A stretch of 64,000 nucleotides of DNA from Nocardioides sp. 1609. GTDB taxonomy: Bacteria > Actinomycetota > Actinomycetes > Propionibacteriales > Nocardioidaceae. Below, piece by piece: positions 10,056 to 22,201 of this stretch (positions are counted from its first letter, which is position 1; each line of letters begins with the position of its first letter). The stretch is taken from assembly GCF_004522105.1 (NCBI RefSeq), contig NZ_SPUJ01000003.1:620001-684000 (forward strand). Reading direction: 5' to 3'. The notes beneath the pieces are model-generated. The model ran no database searches. It was not told the origin of the DNA and saw only the letters and a program-made list of their open reading frames with translations. Made by a program: the position numbers and the translations under genes.

Positions 10056-12113
10056 TCAGCGGTCGCGGTAGGCCACGCAGACCGAGGGGCGCGGGAAGTC
10101 GTCGGTGTGCGGCCACGTGCTCGCCTGCTCCTCGAACGTCGCCCCGGTCACCTCGCCGGGGTGCTGGACGGCGAAGAAGAGCGACCGGTCGCCGTCGGTG
10201 ACCAGCGGCCCGCAGGCCTCGGCACCGGCCGGCACGGTGAGGAACTGCATGACCCGCCCGCGCTCGGGACCCGACGTCGGCACGCGGAAGATGCCGTCGT
10301 TGGAGCCGAGGACGTTGCCGTCGGTGGAGATCCACAGGTTGCCCCGGCTGTCGAAGCTGAGGTTGTCGGGGCAGCTGATCGGGCTGACCTTGCTCTTGTC
10401 GAAGCCGCCGAACCAGGTCTCGGCCGCCGCCGGGTCCCCGCAGACCAGCATCAGGTCCCAGCTGAAGGCGCGGCCCGTGTGCCGGTCACCGTCCTCGGTC
10501 AGCTCCAGGACGTAGCCGTTGCGGTTGCCGGACGCAGCCGTCAGCGGCTCCCCGAGCGCCGAGCGGACCATGGACGTCGCCAACGGGTTCGCCTCGTCGA
10601 CCGGCATCGCCTCCGTGCCCCGGTTCGAGTTGTTGGTCAGGGCCGCGTAGATCTTCTTGTTGACCGGGTTCGGCTCGACGTCCTCCGGACGGTCCATCTT
10701 GGTCGGGCCGACCTTGTCGGCCGCCAGGCGCGTGAACAGCAGGACGTCGGCGACCGACATCCCCGGCACGTACGACGTGTTCTCGTCGCACAGCGGGATC
10801 CACCGGCCGGTGCCGTCGTGCTGCCCGTCGGCGCTGCCGTCCCCGGAGAGCCGGGCGACGTAGAGCGTCCCGGCCGTCAGCAGCCCCAGGTTGTGACGTC
10901 GGGCCGCGCGGGTGCCGCTCGTGTCCATCTTCTCGCGCGAGACGAACTTGTAGAGGTAGTCGCCGCGCTCGTCGTCGCCCATGTAGGCCACGGCCCGCCC
11001 GTTCTTGGCGATGATGATGTTGGCGCCCTCGTGCTTGAAGCGACCGAGCATCGTGTGCTTGCGCGGCACGGACGCGGCATTGCTCGGGTCGACCTCGACG
11101 ACCCAGCCGAACCGGTGCGGCTCGTGCGGCTCCTGGCTCAGGTCGAAGCGACGGTCCACGGTGCCCCAGCCCTTCCCGGCGCCGGTGATGCCGTAGCGGG
11201 CGTACTCCGCGGCGTACTCCGCGGGGACCCCGGTCCCGGCGTCGAAGTACTGGTTGAAGTTCTCCTCGCCCGAGAGCACCGTGCCCCACGGCGTCATCCC
11301 GCCGGCACAGTTGTTGAGGGTGCCGCGCACCGTCGTGCCGCGCGGGTCGGCCTTCGTGCGCAGCCGGGGATCGCCGGCCGCCGGACCGGTCAGCCGGAAG
11401 CGGGTGTCGATGTGGATCCGGCGGTTCTCGGGGCAGCGGCTGAGCACCTTGACCTGCTTCCACGACCCCGGGGTGCGGCCCTGGCGGACCCGCACCACGG
11501 ACATGCCGTGGTTGTACATCGCCAGCGCCTTGACCTCGTCGGCGGTGTAGGCGTCGGTCGGGAACATCAGGTTCTCGTTGGTGTACTCGTGGTTGACCAC
11601 CAGGAGCGCCTCGTCGGTGCGCCCGGCCAGCGGCACGAGCCCGACGTAGTCGCAGTTGTAGCCGAACTGCGTCTTCGTCGCCTCGACCGTCTGGCGGTAG
11701 GCGTCGAAGGTCGGGGCACCGGCGACGACCTTGTCCCCCCACCGCATCACGACCGAGCTGGTGAAGCCGGACGCCGTCACCACGGCGTGCCGCTTGTTGG
11801 GCCGGACCGGCCGGAACCAGGACTTCGTGAGGTCGCGGCTCTGCGCGCGGGCCGGCGCGGCCGCGGCGTCGTCGACGAGGGCGCCACCGACGGCGAGCAC
11901 CGTGCCGCCGAGCAGCGCGCTGCGTAGGACCCCACGACGTCCCACGACCTTGGCGATCTCGTCCTGGACGTGGGCGTGCTCGCTCCGGTTGGGCTCGGGG
12001 TGGTCGCAGGCGCTGCCGCAGCGGAGCAGGCAGGTCATCGGGTCGCGCGAGGCGCGGGTGTGCGCACCGATCGGGGCGATCGGGAGGTACCGGGTCGGGA
12101 GTGCGGGCGTCAT
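10056..12113 (-). CDS. phoX: PhoX-family (DUF839) secreted alkaline phosphatase
   Basis: 685-aa beta-propeller-type phosphatase that uses metal cofactors to release phosphate outside the cell. The N terminus carries the family cysteine phrase CLLRCGSACDHPEPN (about residues 28-42) and a Tat-like signal around VVGRRGVLRSALLGG (about 57-71). Later family phrases are VVNHEYTNENLMFP, GGMTPWGTVLSGEENFNQYFD and SCPDNLSFDSRGNLWISTDG. ATG 12113 lies seven bases after TACGGT (12126-12121), pointing to a leaderless mRNA. PHO-box-like repeats lie just upstream, so control by the PhoR-PhoP system under phosphate limitation is likely. Confidence 0.92.
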   Translation of the reverse strand: MTPALPTRYLPIAPIGAHTRASRDPMTCLLRCGSACDHPEPNRSEHAHVQDEIAKVVGRRGVLRSALLGGTVLAVGGALVDDAAAAPARAQSRDLTKSWFRPVRPNKRHAVVTASGFTSSVVMRWGDKVVAGAPTFDAYRQTVEATKTQFGYNCDYVGLVPLAGRTDEALLVVNHEYTNENLMFPTDAYTADEVKALAMYNHGMSVVRVRQGRTPGSWKQVKVLSRCPENRRIHIDTRFRLTGPAAGDPRLRTKADPRGTTVRGTLNNCAGGMTPWGTVLSGEENFNQYFDAGTGVPAEYAAEYARYGITGAGKGWGTVDRRFDLSQEPHEPHRFGWVVEVDPSNAASVPRKHTMLGRFKHEGANIIIAKNGRAVAYMGDDERGDYLYKFVSREKMDTSGTRAARRHNLGLLTAGTLYVARLSGDGSADGQHDGTGRWIPLCDENTSYVPGMSVADVLLFTRLAADKVGPTKMDRPEDVEPNPVNKKIYAALTNNSNRGTEAMPVDEANPLATSMVRSALGEPLTAASGNRNGYVLELTEDGDRHTGRAFSWDLMLVCGDPAAAETWFGGFDKSKVSPISCPDNLSFDSRGNLWISTDGNVLGSNDGIFRVPTSGPERGRVMQFLTVPAGAEACGPLVTDGDRSLFFAVQHPGEVTGATFEEQASTWPHTDDFPRPSVCVAYRDR

Positions 12114-12153
12114 GCCTCGGACCGTAGAGAGCGAGCCGGAGCAGCCTGCGGCG

Positions 12154-12186
12154 CCCAGGTGAACACCCGGCCACCATCAGGTGACG
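12154..12186 (-). promoter_or_regulatory. PHO-box-like direct repeats upstream of phoX
   Basis: On the minus strand three contiguous 11-base units run in register: CGTCACCTGAT, GGTGGCCGGGT, GTTCACCTGGG. The last matches the Streptomyces PhoP consensus (G, G/T, TCA, YYY, R, G/C, G) at every position and the first at eight of eleven. They end about 28 bases upstream of the putative -10 box, where an activator would touch the -35 region. Confidence 0.6.
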
Positions 12187-12209
12187 GGGTCGGGGCGACG
12201 ACTTCTGCT

Positions 12210-12231
12210 GGTCATCGGATGCTCACGGCGA
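12210..12231 (+). promoter_or_regulatory. Second PHO-box-like repeat, toward the PhoA-type gene
   Basis: Two adjacent 11-base units on the plus strand, GGTCATCGGAT and GCTCACGGCGA, each with TCA at positions 3-5 in phase. They resemble the PhoP direct-repeat pattern but are weaker than the phoX-side repeats. Confidence 0.4.
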
Positions 12232-12308
12232 GTCCAGACTCCCGACGACGACGCGCCGGCCACGACCGCGAGATTGCTCGACGGAACATCCGACGAAAGG
12301 ACCCACCC

Positions 12309-13983
12309 GTGCCTCGCACCCGCACCTCCCTCGTGGCCGTCGCCGCCGCCGGGCTGCTCGCCGTCGGCGTCACGGCCGCCACCGCCGGCCCCAGCGCCCC
12401 CGCCAGCCTCGCGCCCGGCTTCACGAAGGACATCTCGGCCGACCTCGTCGCCCAGGTCGACCCGAGCAAGCCGCGCAACGTCATCCTGATCATCGGCGAC
12501 GGCATGGACGACTCCATGATCACCGCCGCCCGCAACTACGAGCTCGGCGCCGGCGGACGGTTCGCCGGTCTCGACAGCCTGCCGTTCACCGGGGCGATGA
12601 CGACGTACGGGCTCAAGGCCGGCGCCGGTCCTGACTACCCCATCGCCTACGTGTCCGACTCGGCCCCGACCGCCAGCGGCTGGTCGACGGGCAAGAAGAC
12701 GATCGACGGCCGCCTCTCGCAGGGTCCCAGCGCCGCCGCCAACGTGCCGGGCGAGAACTACGAGACCGTGCTCGAGCGCTACCAGGAGCAGGGCGCGCTC
12801 GTCGGCAACGTGTCGACCGCCGAGCTCACCGACGCCACCCCGGCCGCCGCGGCGGCCCACATCAGCCAGCGCGCCTGCCAGGGCCCGGCCGACATGACCA
12901 ACTGCGCGGTCGAGAAGAAGTCCGCGACGCCGGCCGGTCTCGGCTCGGTCGCCGAGCAGCTGGTCGACCACGAGATCGACGTCCTGCTCGGCGGCGGCAA
13001 GCAGCGCTTCGCCCAGGCGACCGACGCCGGCCCGACGGTGCTCGACTACGCCCAGGACGCCCACGACTACCGCGTCGTCGAGGACGCGACGGCCCTCGCC
13101 GACGTCAGCTCGCTCGCCGACGGCCCGGTGCTCGGCCTCTTCGCGAACGCCAACATGACCCCGCGCTACCAGCCGCTCGTCGCCACGCCGCCGCCCGGCT
13201 CGGGCGGACCGGCGTACCGCTGCCAGGACGCCGACCGCGGCACCCAGCCCGACCTGTCGGCCATGACCGCCAAGGCGATCGAGCTGCTCGACAACCCGAA
13301 CGGGTTCTTCCTGCAGACCGAGAGCGCCATGATCGACAAGCAGGAGCACTCCTCCGACATCTGCGGCGCCATCGGTGACCTGGCCGAGCTCGACGAGACC
13401 GTGCAGGTCGCCCTCGAGTTCCAGGAGGCCAACCCCGACACGCTGATCATCGTGACCGGCGACCACGCGCACTCCACGCAGATCATCGGCAACCCGGCCG
13501 ACGACGGCCGCCAGACCGCGACCGTGCTCACCGCCGACGGCGACCCGATGTCGGTCGCCTACTCGACCAACGCCGTCGGCTCCGACCACACCGGCGCCCA
13601 GATCCGGGTGGCCGCCTCCGGCCCGCAGGCCGCCAACGTCACCGGCGTGATCGACCAGACCGACCTGTTCCGCACCCTGCTCGGGCGCACGCCGAGCGTC
13701 CTGCCCGGCCCGGGCGCCCCGACCCCGCTCAAGCCCTCGGTCGGCGTCGCCGCCCTCGAGCGGGTCGCGGCCACCACGCTGCGCAACCGCGGGCTCCACG
13801 TCTCCGTCGCTGCGGCCGGTGCGACCTCGGTGAAGGTCCAGCTCCTGCGCCAGGGTCGCGTCCTGGTCACCAGGACGGTGCGGGCCACCGGCGGCGACGT
13901 CCGGTTGCGCACCGCCCGGCTCGTGACCGGCCGGCTCACGGTCAAGGTCGTCGCGTCCGGCGCCAGCGGCACCGCGACCAGCG

Positions 13984-14009
<26 letters not shown>
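12309..14009 (+). CDS. Secreted alkaline phosphatase (PhoA-type)
   Basis: 566-aa phosphatase of the alkaline phosphatase superfamily. A short signal peptide (RTRTSLVAVAAAGLLAVGV, then an Ala-rich cleavage region) is followed by the metal motif IIGDGMDDSMI, the nucleophile serine in VSDSAPTASGWSTGKK, GGGKQRF, the metal-binding EHSSD and GDHAHSTQ segments, and a late HTGAQI. The last ~90 residues form a small beta-rich C-terminal domain. GTG 12309 follows an AAAGGA site. The gene is divergent from phoX and probably shares phosphate control. Its 3' end overlaps the convergent AraC gene by 26 bases. Confidence 0.92.
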
Positions 14010-16583
<2,574 letters not shown>

Positions 16584-16656
16584 ACCGCGACGGTCTCGTA
16601 CCGGGCGGCACGGCGCCTTCCTCCCGCCCCGCGGGACCACCGGGGCCGGGAACGAC

Positions 16657-16690
16657 GAAGGCCGGCCCCCGGAACCGGGGGCCGGCCTTC
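16657..16690. terminator. Bidirectional terminator between monooxygenase and tRNA-Ala
   Basis: Perfect 16-bp inverted repeat (16657-16672 with 16675-16690) with a two-base spacer, followed by TCTTC on the plus strand. It serves the monooxygenase on the plus strand and the tRNA on the minus strand, whose 3' end is seven bases away. Confidence 0.85.
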
Positions 16691-16697
16691 TCTTCGG

Positions 16698-16770
16698 TGG
16701 AGGTGAGGGGACTCGAACCCCTGACCCCCTGCATGCCATGCAGGTGCGCTACCAGCTGCGCCACACCCCC
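16698..16770 (-). tRNA. tRNA-Ala (anticodon GGC)
   Basis: A 73-base cloverleaf: acceptor arms GGGGGTG and CACCTCC with the G3:U70 pair that marks alanine tRNA, D arm GCGC-AGCTGGTA-GCGC, anticodon stem CCTGC/GCAGG around loop ATGGCAT, T arm AGGGG-TTCGAGT-CCCCT, discriminator A. CCA is not encoded. A TAAAGT -10-like box lies at 16817-16812. Confidence 0.95.
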
Positions 16771-16861
16771 CGAAGGGCGCCGCCCGATCGTGTGACCGGG
16801 CAACGCGGAGTACTTTAGCCAACCCCTCCGGCGGATGCGAAATCGGGTCGGCGGGAGCGCG

Positions 16862-17512
16862 TCAGACCGTGCGGTTGTAGGCCTGCAGGCGCAGGGCCGG
16901 ACCGCCCGGACCGGTGCCCTCGGAGGTCTCCACCAGCTCGACGCGGCCACCGTTGTCGAGGCCGCGCAGGGTGTGGGTCAGCGCGTCGGGCCAGCCGAGC
17001 AAGGCGACCGTGGCGACCCGGATGGCGGCGCCGTGGCTGACGGCCACGCCGGTCTGCCCCGGCCCGAGCGCGGCCAGCAGCTCACCGAGGACCTCGACCA
17101 TCCGCTCGCGGACCACGGCGGTCGGCTCGGCCGCGGGGACGCGGTCGTAGTCGCCGCGCCGCAGCGCCTGGAACGCGACGGCGTCCCGGGCCTCGAACTC
17201 GGCGTGCGACCACCCCTCGCACTCGCCGAAGTAGAACTCGCGCAGCCGCTTGTCGTACACGACCGGCAGGCCGGTGGCCGCGGCCAGCGGTGCGACCGTC
17301 TCGCGGGTGCGGGCCAGGTCGCTGCACCAGACCAGGCTCGGCGCCATCGCGGCCACCACGGGGCCGACGCGGGCGGCCTGCTCACGGCCGTGGTCGTCGA
17401 GGCTGACGTCGAGCTGGCCCTGCACGCGGCCCTCGTGGTTCCACGCGGTCCGGCCGTGCCGGACCAGCACCAGCGTGCGACCGCCGGCCGCGCCGGCGGA
17501 CGGAGCGCTCAC
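16862..17512 (-). CDS. gpgP: Histidine phosphatase, probable glucosyl-3-phosphoglycerate phosphatase
   Basis: 216-aa phosphoglycerate-mutase-like phosphatase with the catalytic LVRHGRTAWN near residue 20, a proton-donor region LREFYFGECEGW, and the second histidine in VSHGAAIRV. In Mycobacterium the gene after rsfS and nadD is GpgP (Rv2419c), which dephosphorylates glucosyl-3-phosphoglycerate on the way to methylglucose polysaccharides; the same order here supports that name, though substrate is not proven. GTG 17512 overlaps the rsfS stop as GTGA. It connects to the alpha-glucan enzymes at 25-39 kb. Confidence 0.75.
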   Translation of the reverse strand: MSAPSAGAAGGRTLVLVRHGRTAWNHEGRVQGQLDVSLDDHGREQAARVGPVVAAMAPSLVWCSDLARTRETVAPLAAATGLPVVYDKRLREFYFGECEGWSHAEFEARDAVAFQALRRGDYDRVPAAEPTAVVRERMVEVLGELLAALGPGQTGVAVSHGAAIRVATVALLGWPDALTHTLRGLDNGGRVELVETSEGTGPGGPALRLQAYNRTV

Positions 17513-17886
17513 CGGTGCGAGGCGGTGACGTCGTCGGGGAGCTTGATGGCCGGGCAGTCGCGCCACAGCCGCTCGAGGGCGTAGAACTCCCGCTCCTCCT
17601 CGTGCTGCACGTGGACGACGATCTCGCCGTAGTCGATGAGCACCCAGCGACCGTCGCGCTCGCCCTCGCGGCGGATCGGCTTGGCGCCGATCTCGCGCAG
17701 CTTGTCCTCGACGGCGTCGACGATGGCCTTGACCTGGCGGTCGTTGGTCGCCGAGGCCAGCACGAAGGCGTCGGTGATCGCGAGCTGCTCGCTGACGTCG
17801 AAGGCGATGATCTGCTGGGCGAGCTTGTCGCTGGCCGCGCGGGCGGCGGCGACGACGAGCTCGAGGGCGTGGTCGGTGGCGGTCAT
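17509..17886 (-). CDS. rsfS: Ribosomal silencing factor RsfS
   Basis: 125-aa RsfS/Iojap protein that binds ribosomal protein uL14 and blocks subunit joining in starvation. Diagnostic segments are [20 protein letters not shown] and [20 protein letters not shown], with FYALERLW after. ATG 17886 overlaps the nadD stop (ATGA) and the gene's own stop overlaps the GTG of gpgP, so the three are tightly coupled, the usual actinobacterial order. Confidence 0.95.
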   Translation of the reverse strand: MTATDHALELVVAAARAASDKLAQQIIAFDVSEQLAITDAFVLASATNDRQVKAIVDAVEDKLREIGAKPIRREGERDGRWVLIDYGEIVVHVQHEEEREFYALERLWRDCPAIKLPDDVTASHR

Positions 17887-18500
17887 GCTGTGTCTCCCTG
17901 GGGCCTCGAGTAGAGGCCGTGCTTGGTGATGTACTGCACGACTCCGTCGGGCACGAGGTACCAGACGGGTCGGCCCTGGCGCTGCCGGTCGCGGCAGTCG
18001 GTGGAGCTGATGGCGAGGGCGGGCACCTCGAGGAGCGTGACCCGGTCGTGCGGGATGGCGGCGATGGTGGTGGTCTCGAGGTCGGCACCCGGCCGGGTGC
18101 ACCCCACGAAGTGGGCGAGGTCGAAGAGGCGCTCGTGGTCGCGCCAGCTGAAGATGTCGCCGAGCGCGTCGGCGCCGGTGATGAAGAACAGGTCGGCGTC
18201 CGGGTGCTGCTCCCCCAGGTCGCGCAGCGTGTCGATCGTGTACGTCGGCCCGTCGCGGTCGATGTCGACCCGGGAGACCCGGAAGCGCGGGTTCGCCGCG
18301 GTGGCGACGACGGTCATCAGGTAGCGGTGCTCGGCCGGCGAGACGTCGCGGTCGGACTTCTGCCACGGCCGGCCCGTCGGCACGAAGACGACCTCGTCGA
18401 GGTCGAACCACGACTGCGCCTCGGACGCCGCGACCAGGTGACCGTGGTGGATCGGGTCGAAGGTGCCACCCATCACGCCGACCCGGCGACGGGCAGACAT
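17883..18500 (-). CDS. nadD: Nicotinate-nucleotide adenylyltransferase
   Basis: 205-aa nucleotidyltransferase of NAD synthesis. It shows [12 protein letters not shown] near residues 11-22, the mid-protein [14 protein letters not shown] and the C-terminal [12 protein letters not shown] 18500 lies just after the stop of the small membrane-protein gene upstream, so the promoter at 18678-18683 probably serves the whole set small protein-nadD-rsfS-gpgP. Confidence 0.95.
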   Translation of the reverse strand: MSARRRVGVMGGTFDPIHHGHLVAASEAQSWFDLDEVVFVPTGRPWQKSDRDVSPAEHRYLMTVVATAANPRFRVSRVDIDRDGPTYTIDTLRDLGEQHPDADLFFITGADALGDIFSWRDHERLFDLAHFVGCTRPGADLETTTIAAIPHDRVTLLEVPALAISSTDCRDRQRQGRPVWYLVPDGVVQYITKHGLYSRPQGDTA

Positions 18501-18502
18501 GC

Positions 18503-18670
18503 TCAGCTGTGCTCGCGTCCTCCGCCGAAGGCCATCAAGGCACCCAGCAGACCCAGCAGGATGGCCAGCGCGATCGCGCCCACCACGTAGGGGTGGACGG
18601 CGGGCTCGCCGTGCGCCTCGGTCTCGGCGGCCACGGAGGTGGCGAGGGCGGCGATGGTGCTCAGCGTCAT
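18503..18670 (-). CDS. Small single-pass membrane protein, 55 aa
   Basis: A 55-residue protein with a polar, slightly signal-like N terminus ([15 protein letters not shown]) and one strong C-terminal membrane helix, [20 protein letters not shown], ending in GGGREHS. No function is recognised. ATG 18670 lies seven bases after TAGGGT (18683-18678), so it appears to be the leaderless first gene of the nadD operon. Small membrane proteins at this site are seen in other actinobacteria, as I recall, but are unnamed. Confidence 0.75.
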   Translation of the reverse strand: MTLSTIAALATSVAAETEAHGEPAVHPYVVGAIALAILLGLLGALMAFGGGREHS

Positions 18671-18705
18671 GGCGACCACCCTATCGCCCGACCCCGTCGG
18701 GCTCG

Positions 18706-19170
18706 TCAGTGGAAGGCGAAGTCGGCGCCGAGGAAGAGCAGCGAGAAGCGGATGGAGCGACCGACGAACACGGTGGGGACGAACACCCACATCGGCATCT
18801 TGAGCAGACCGGCGACGAACGACATCACCAGCAACGGCGGGATCCCGACCGACGCGGCCACGAACATCACCGCGCCGGCGTACACGGGCCGGCCGTCCAT
18901 CCGGGCGGTCCACCGCTCGTAGCCGGCCTTCACCTTGGGCGCGGAGAGCTTCTTCCGGGCCCACGACGAGCTGATGCCGCGGCGGGCGACCTCGTACCAG
19001 ACCACCTTGCCGATGGTCGCGCCCGCGCCGGCCGCGACACCGAGCGCGATCGAGGCCGCCGTCCCGGGGTTGGCGGCGGCGCCGCCGATGATGAAGGCCT
19101 CGATCGGCAGGAACGGCAGCAGCGCCGAGGCGATGCTGAGCCCGAACATGCTGAGCAGTGCGAGGAACAC
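18706..19170 (-). CDS. VTT/DedA-like small membrane protein
   Basis: 154-aa membrane protein with about four hydrophobic segments and an amphipathic loop (ARKKLSAPKVKAGYERWTARM) between them. The layout, with re-entrant-like LLPFLPIEAFIIGGAAANPG and ASVGIPPLLVMSFVAGLLKM, resembles the SNARE-associated/DedA (VTT) family. GTG 19170 follows the CDP-alcohol transferase stop by about four bases, so the two are one transcript and may act together in membrane lipid biology (inference). Confidence 0.65.
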   Translation of the reverse strand: MFLALLSMFGLSIASALLPFLPIEAFIIGGAAANPGTAASIALGVAAGAGATIGKVVWYEVARRGISSSWARKKLSAPKVKAGYERWTARMDGRPVYAGAVMFVAASVGIPPLLVMSFVAGLLKMPMWVFVPTVFVGRSIRFSLLFLGADFAFH

Positions 19171-19176
19171 GGCCTG

Positions 19177-19797
19177 CTACCCGGCCGTCTGCGGCTGCCG
19201 CACCGGCACCGGGAGCCCCAGCTGCAGCAGCCACCGCAGCGACACGCACTTGAGGCCCAGCAGCGCGATCGCGATGACCAGGCCGAGCCACCACCAGCCG
19301 GTGACCAGGAGCAGGACGGCGAACAGCGAGGAGTTGACCGCCTTGGCCGGCTTCGACCAGTTCCAGGTGTAGATCCGGCGGTCGACCTCGTAGAAGTAGT
19401 TGGGGCTGCGGATCGGCCAGGCGAGGAAGGCCAGCGACAGGAAGAAGTCGATGACCAGGAACTCGAACAGGTACACCGCCACCGGCAGCAGCATCTCGGG
19501 CTGGAGGGCGGCGAAGCCGAGGTAGAACGCGGCGCAGTTGAGCCGGTCGCAGAGCATGTCGACGACCGCTCCGATCCGGGTCTCGCAGTCGAACCACCGC
19601 GCCCAGGCGCCGTCGAGGCTGTCCCCGGCCCAGTAGACGCCGAGCCCGAGGACGAGCCAGACCAGCTCCTCCTGCCACACCCCGACCAGGCACAGCGCGA
19701 GGGCCGCGACCGTGCGGAGGAAGGTGATGATCGTGGCGCCGGTCCAGAGTCGCTCGACCGCCGCGTCGGCGTGGGTGGAGCGGGTCCCGTCTGGCAC
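19177..19797 (-). CDS. CDP-alcohol phosphatidyltransferase family protein
   Basis: 206-aa integral membrane enzyme. The CDP-alcohol motif D-x2-D-G-x2-A-R-x8-G-x3-D-x3-D is complete (starting DSLDGAWAR near residue 59), so it should transfer a phosphoalcohol from a CDP-activated donor. Five or six membrane segments surround it. The acceptor is not deducible. GTG 19797 is six bases after TAGGGT (19809-19804), again leaderless. Confidence 0.88.
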   Translation of the reverse strand: MPDGTRSTHADAAVERLWTGATIITFLRTVAALALCLVGVWQEELVWLVLGLGVYWAGDSLDGAWARWFDCETRIGAVVDMLCDRLNCAAFYLGFAALQPEMLLPVAVYLFEFLVIDFFLSLAFLAWPIRSPNYFYEVDRRIYTWNWSKPAKAVNSSLFAVLLLVTGWWWLGLVIAIALLGLKCVSLRWLLQLGLPVPVRQPQTAG

Positions 19798-19827
19798 GCC
19801 CGAACCCTATCCCCGACGGGGTCCGGG

Positions 19828-21099
19828 TCAGCGCACGTGGCCCTCGCCGGTGACGACGTACTTCGTGGAGGTCATCTCGGGCAGGCCCATCGGCCCGCGC
19901 GCGTGCAGCTTCTGGGTGCTGATCCCGATCTCGGCGCCGAAGCCGAACTCCCCACCGTCGGTGAACCGGGTGCTCGCGTTGACCAGCACCGCGGCCGAGT
20001 CGACGGCGGCGACGAAGCGCCGGGCCGCGTCCTGGTCACGGGTGAGGATCGCCTCGGTGTGACCGCTGGAGAAGCGCCTGATGTGGGAGACGGCACCGTC
20101 GACGTCGGGGACGACGGCCGCGGAGATGTCCATCGAGAGGTACTCGCGGGCGTGGTCGTCGTCGGTGGCCGGCTCGACGCCGGGCAACCGCGCGACGGTC
20201 TCGTCGCCGTGCACCGTGACCCCGGCGTCCTGGAGGGCGGCGACGACGGTCGGCAGGAAGGTGTCGACGAGGTCGGCGTGCACCAGGAGCGACTCGGCGG
20301 AGTTGCAGACGCTGGTGCGGTGGGTCTTGGCGTTCAGGACGATCGCCAGCGCGCGGTCGAGGTCGGCCGCGGCGTCGACGTAGACGTGGCAGTTGCCGAC
20401 GCCGGTCTCGATCACCGGGACGGTCGAGCCCTCCACGACGCTCTGGATCAGGCCGGCGCCGCCGCGCGGGATCAGGACGTCGACCAGTCCGCGGGCCCGC
20501 ATCAGGGCCGAGACCGTCTCGCGGGTCCCGGCCGGCACCAGCTGGACGACGTCGCCCGGCAGGCCGGCGCCCGTGACGGCGTCCCGCAGCACGGCGACGA
20601 TCGCGGCGTTGGAGGAGGCCGCGCTCGAGGAGCCCCGCAGCAGGACGGCGTTGCCGGACTTCAGGCAGATCCCGGCGGCGTCCGCGGTGACGTTGGGGCG
20701 TGCCTCGTAGATCATCCCGACCACCCCGAACGGCACCCGCACCTGACGCAGCTCGAGCCCGTTGGCCAGGGTGCTCCCCCGCACCACCTCCCCGACCGGG
20801 TCGGGCAGCCCGGCCACGTCGCGCAGCCCCTGCGCCATCGCGGCGAGCCGCTCCCCGGTCAGCCGGAGCCGGTCGACGACGTTGGGGGGCGTGCCGGCGG
20901 CGTCGGCGCGGGCGACGTCCTCGGCGTTGGCGGCCAGGAGCTCGCCGCCGCGAGCCAGGAGGGCGTCGGCCATCGCGTGCAGGGCGGCGTCCTTGGTCGC
21001 GCGGGTCGCCAGGGCGAGCTCGTGGGAGGCCTCGCGGGCCCGCTCGGCCAGGGCGCGGACGACGTCGGTCGGATCGCCGAGGGGTTCGATGGTGCTCAC
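19828..21099 (-). CDS. proA: Gamma-glutamyl phosphate reductase
   Basis: 423-aa NADPH-dependent enzyme of proline synthesis. It shows [28 protein letters not shown], the catalytic cysteine in [12 protein letters not shown], and the C-terminal [23 protein letters not shown] 21099 is seven bases after TAGGCT (21112-21107), so the mRNA is probably leaderless. proB is not in the window. It runs divergently from the small membrane protein at 21169. Confidence 0.96.
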   Translation of the reverse strand: MSTIEPLGDPTDVVRALAERAREASHELALATRATKDAALHAMADALLARGGELLAANAEDVARADAAGTPPNVVDRLRLTGERLAAMAQGLRDVAGLPDPVGEVVRGSTLANGLELRQVRVPFGVVGMIYEARPNVTADAAGICLKSGNAVLLRGSSSAASSNAAIVAVLRDAVTGAGLPGDVVQLVPAGTRETVSALMRARGLVDVLIPRGGAGLIQSVVEGSTVPVIETGVGNCHVYVDAAADLDRALAIVLNAKTHRTSVCNSAESLLVHADLVDTFLPTVVAALQDAGVTVHGDETVARLPGVEPATDDDHAREYLSMDISAAVVPDVDGAVSHIRRFSSGHTEAILTRDQDAARRFVAAVDSAAVLVNASTRFTDGGEFGFGAEIGISTQKLHARGPMGLPEMTSTKYVVTGEGHVR

Positions 21100-21168
21100 C
21101 CGGGCGAGCCTAGTGAGCCCGGAGCCGGCCCAGGTGTGGACGGTCGCCCTCCGGGCAGCATCGACGCC

Positions 21169-21612
21169 ATGGCCTCCCCCGCGCCGAGCCGCCTCGTGCT
21201 CGTCCACCTCGCCGTGACCGCCCTCCTGCCGCTGGCCGGCCTGGTCGTCCTGCTCGAGAGCCGGTTCACCGACGACGCGGCCACGACCGCCGCCCTCGAC
21301 CCGGGCCGGGCCCAGCTCGCCGCGACGTGCTTCTGGCTGGCCTCGGCCGCCCTGCTCGTCGCCGCCGTCGGCGGTGCCGTCCGGGGCTCGCGCCGACCGC
21401 ACGGGCTGGCGCTGGTGAGCGCCCTCACCGGGGTCTGCGCGCTCCTGGCCCGGGACCGGATCGCACGCCCCGGCACCGCCACCGGTGACCTGGTGGGGGT
21501 GTGGGTCGCGATCGGCACCTCGCTGCTGCTGTTGGTCGTCCTGGCCTTCCGTCACGGCCGGTCCGTGCCGCCGGCTGCCGCGACCGCGCCTGGCACGACG
21601 GTGTCGCGCTGA
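21169..21612 (+). CDS. Four-helix membrane protein, unknown function
   Basis: 147-aa protein with four hydrophobic segments ([66 protein letters not shown]) and short polar loops. No family is recognised. Its stop codon overlaps a possible CTG start of the next ORF, which is also a membrane protein, so the two may form a unit. Divergent from proA; the start ATG has no obvious Shine-Dalgarno sequence. Confidence 0.6.
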   Translation: MASPAPSRLVLVHLAVTALLPLAGLVVLLESRFTDDAATTAALDPGRAQLAATCFWLASAALLVAAVGGAVRGSRRPHGLALVSALTGVCALLARDRIARPGTATGDLVGVWVAIGTSLLLLVVLAFRHGRSVPPAAATAPGTTVSR

Positions 21613-22130
21613 GCGCGGCGATCGGCCTCGTCGCGGCGTGGCTCGGTCGGGCGCTGCTGCTCGCCTTCGCGGTCTGGGGCGTCCTCGACGGGGCGCCGGC
21701 GCTCCTGGCGCCCGGCCTGGGCCTGATGAGCCTGTTCTTCGGGATCGTCGCCCTCGGGGTGCTGCTCGCGACGTTCCGGACGACGTCGGGTCCGGGGCTC
21801 GGCCTCGCCGGCGCGGGCCTGTGGGCGGCGCTGACCTGGTTCGGGGTGACGTCGTTCGTCGACCCGTTCGCGGTCGTCGTCGACGGGCTCGGGAGCCGGC
21901 GGGGCGCGGACGGTGAGCTCGGCGTCCGACTGCAGGGCGGGTTCTTCCTGCTGCTCGCCAACGCGCCGCTCGCGATGTGGCTCTGGGCGCGCCGGGACAC
22001 GCGCCGTCGGGCCCGGCCTCCCCGGCCGGGCGCCGCCGAGCACCGCGCCGCGCGCCAGGCCCACCTCGAGCGCGAGCAGGCCCGCCGTCTCCGCCTCGCG
22101 GCCAAGCGACGACGCAAGCGCGACCGCTGA
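21609..22130 (+). CDS. Membrane protein with basic C-terminal tail (start uncertain)
   Basis: A hydrophobic protein ([48 protein letters not shown]) ending in a very basic tail rich in R, A and E that closes with [15 protein letters not shown]. No family is recognised. The first membrane segment begins immediately after the upstream stop, and the only codon there that keeps it is CTG 21609, overlapping that stop as CTGA. The alternatives are GTG 21501, far inside the upstream gene, or ATG 21726, which would delete the first segment. Confidence 0.5.
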   Translation: MSAAIGLVAAWLGRALLLAFAVWGVLDGAPALLAPGLGLMSLFFGIVALGVLLATFRTTSGPGLGLAGAGLWAALTWFGVTSFVDPFAVVVDGLGSRRGADGELGVRLQGGFFLLLANAPLAMWLWARRDTRRRARPPRPGAAEHRAARQAHLEREQARRLRLAAKRRRKRDR

Positions 22131-22147
22131 CGGACCGTGGACGCGAC

Positions 22148-22180
22148 GACGCCCCGTCGACCGCGGGTCGACGGGGCGTC
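22148..22180. terminator. Bidirectional terminator between convergent membrane-protein and etfA genes
   Basis: Perfect 15-bp inverted repeat (22148-22162 with 22166-22180), loop GCG, located between the stops of the plus-strand gene (22130) and etfA (22202). Confidence 0.8.
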
Positions 22181-22201
22181 ACTCGTGCTGCGGGCCGGGA
22201 G

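Noticed and set aside
18463..21612. A 1049-codon plus-strand frame across nadD, the membrane proteins and proA
   Set aside because: It is antisense to well-identified genes; only its last 148 codons (from 21169) form a plausible membrane protein.
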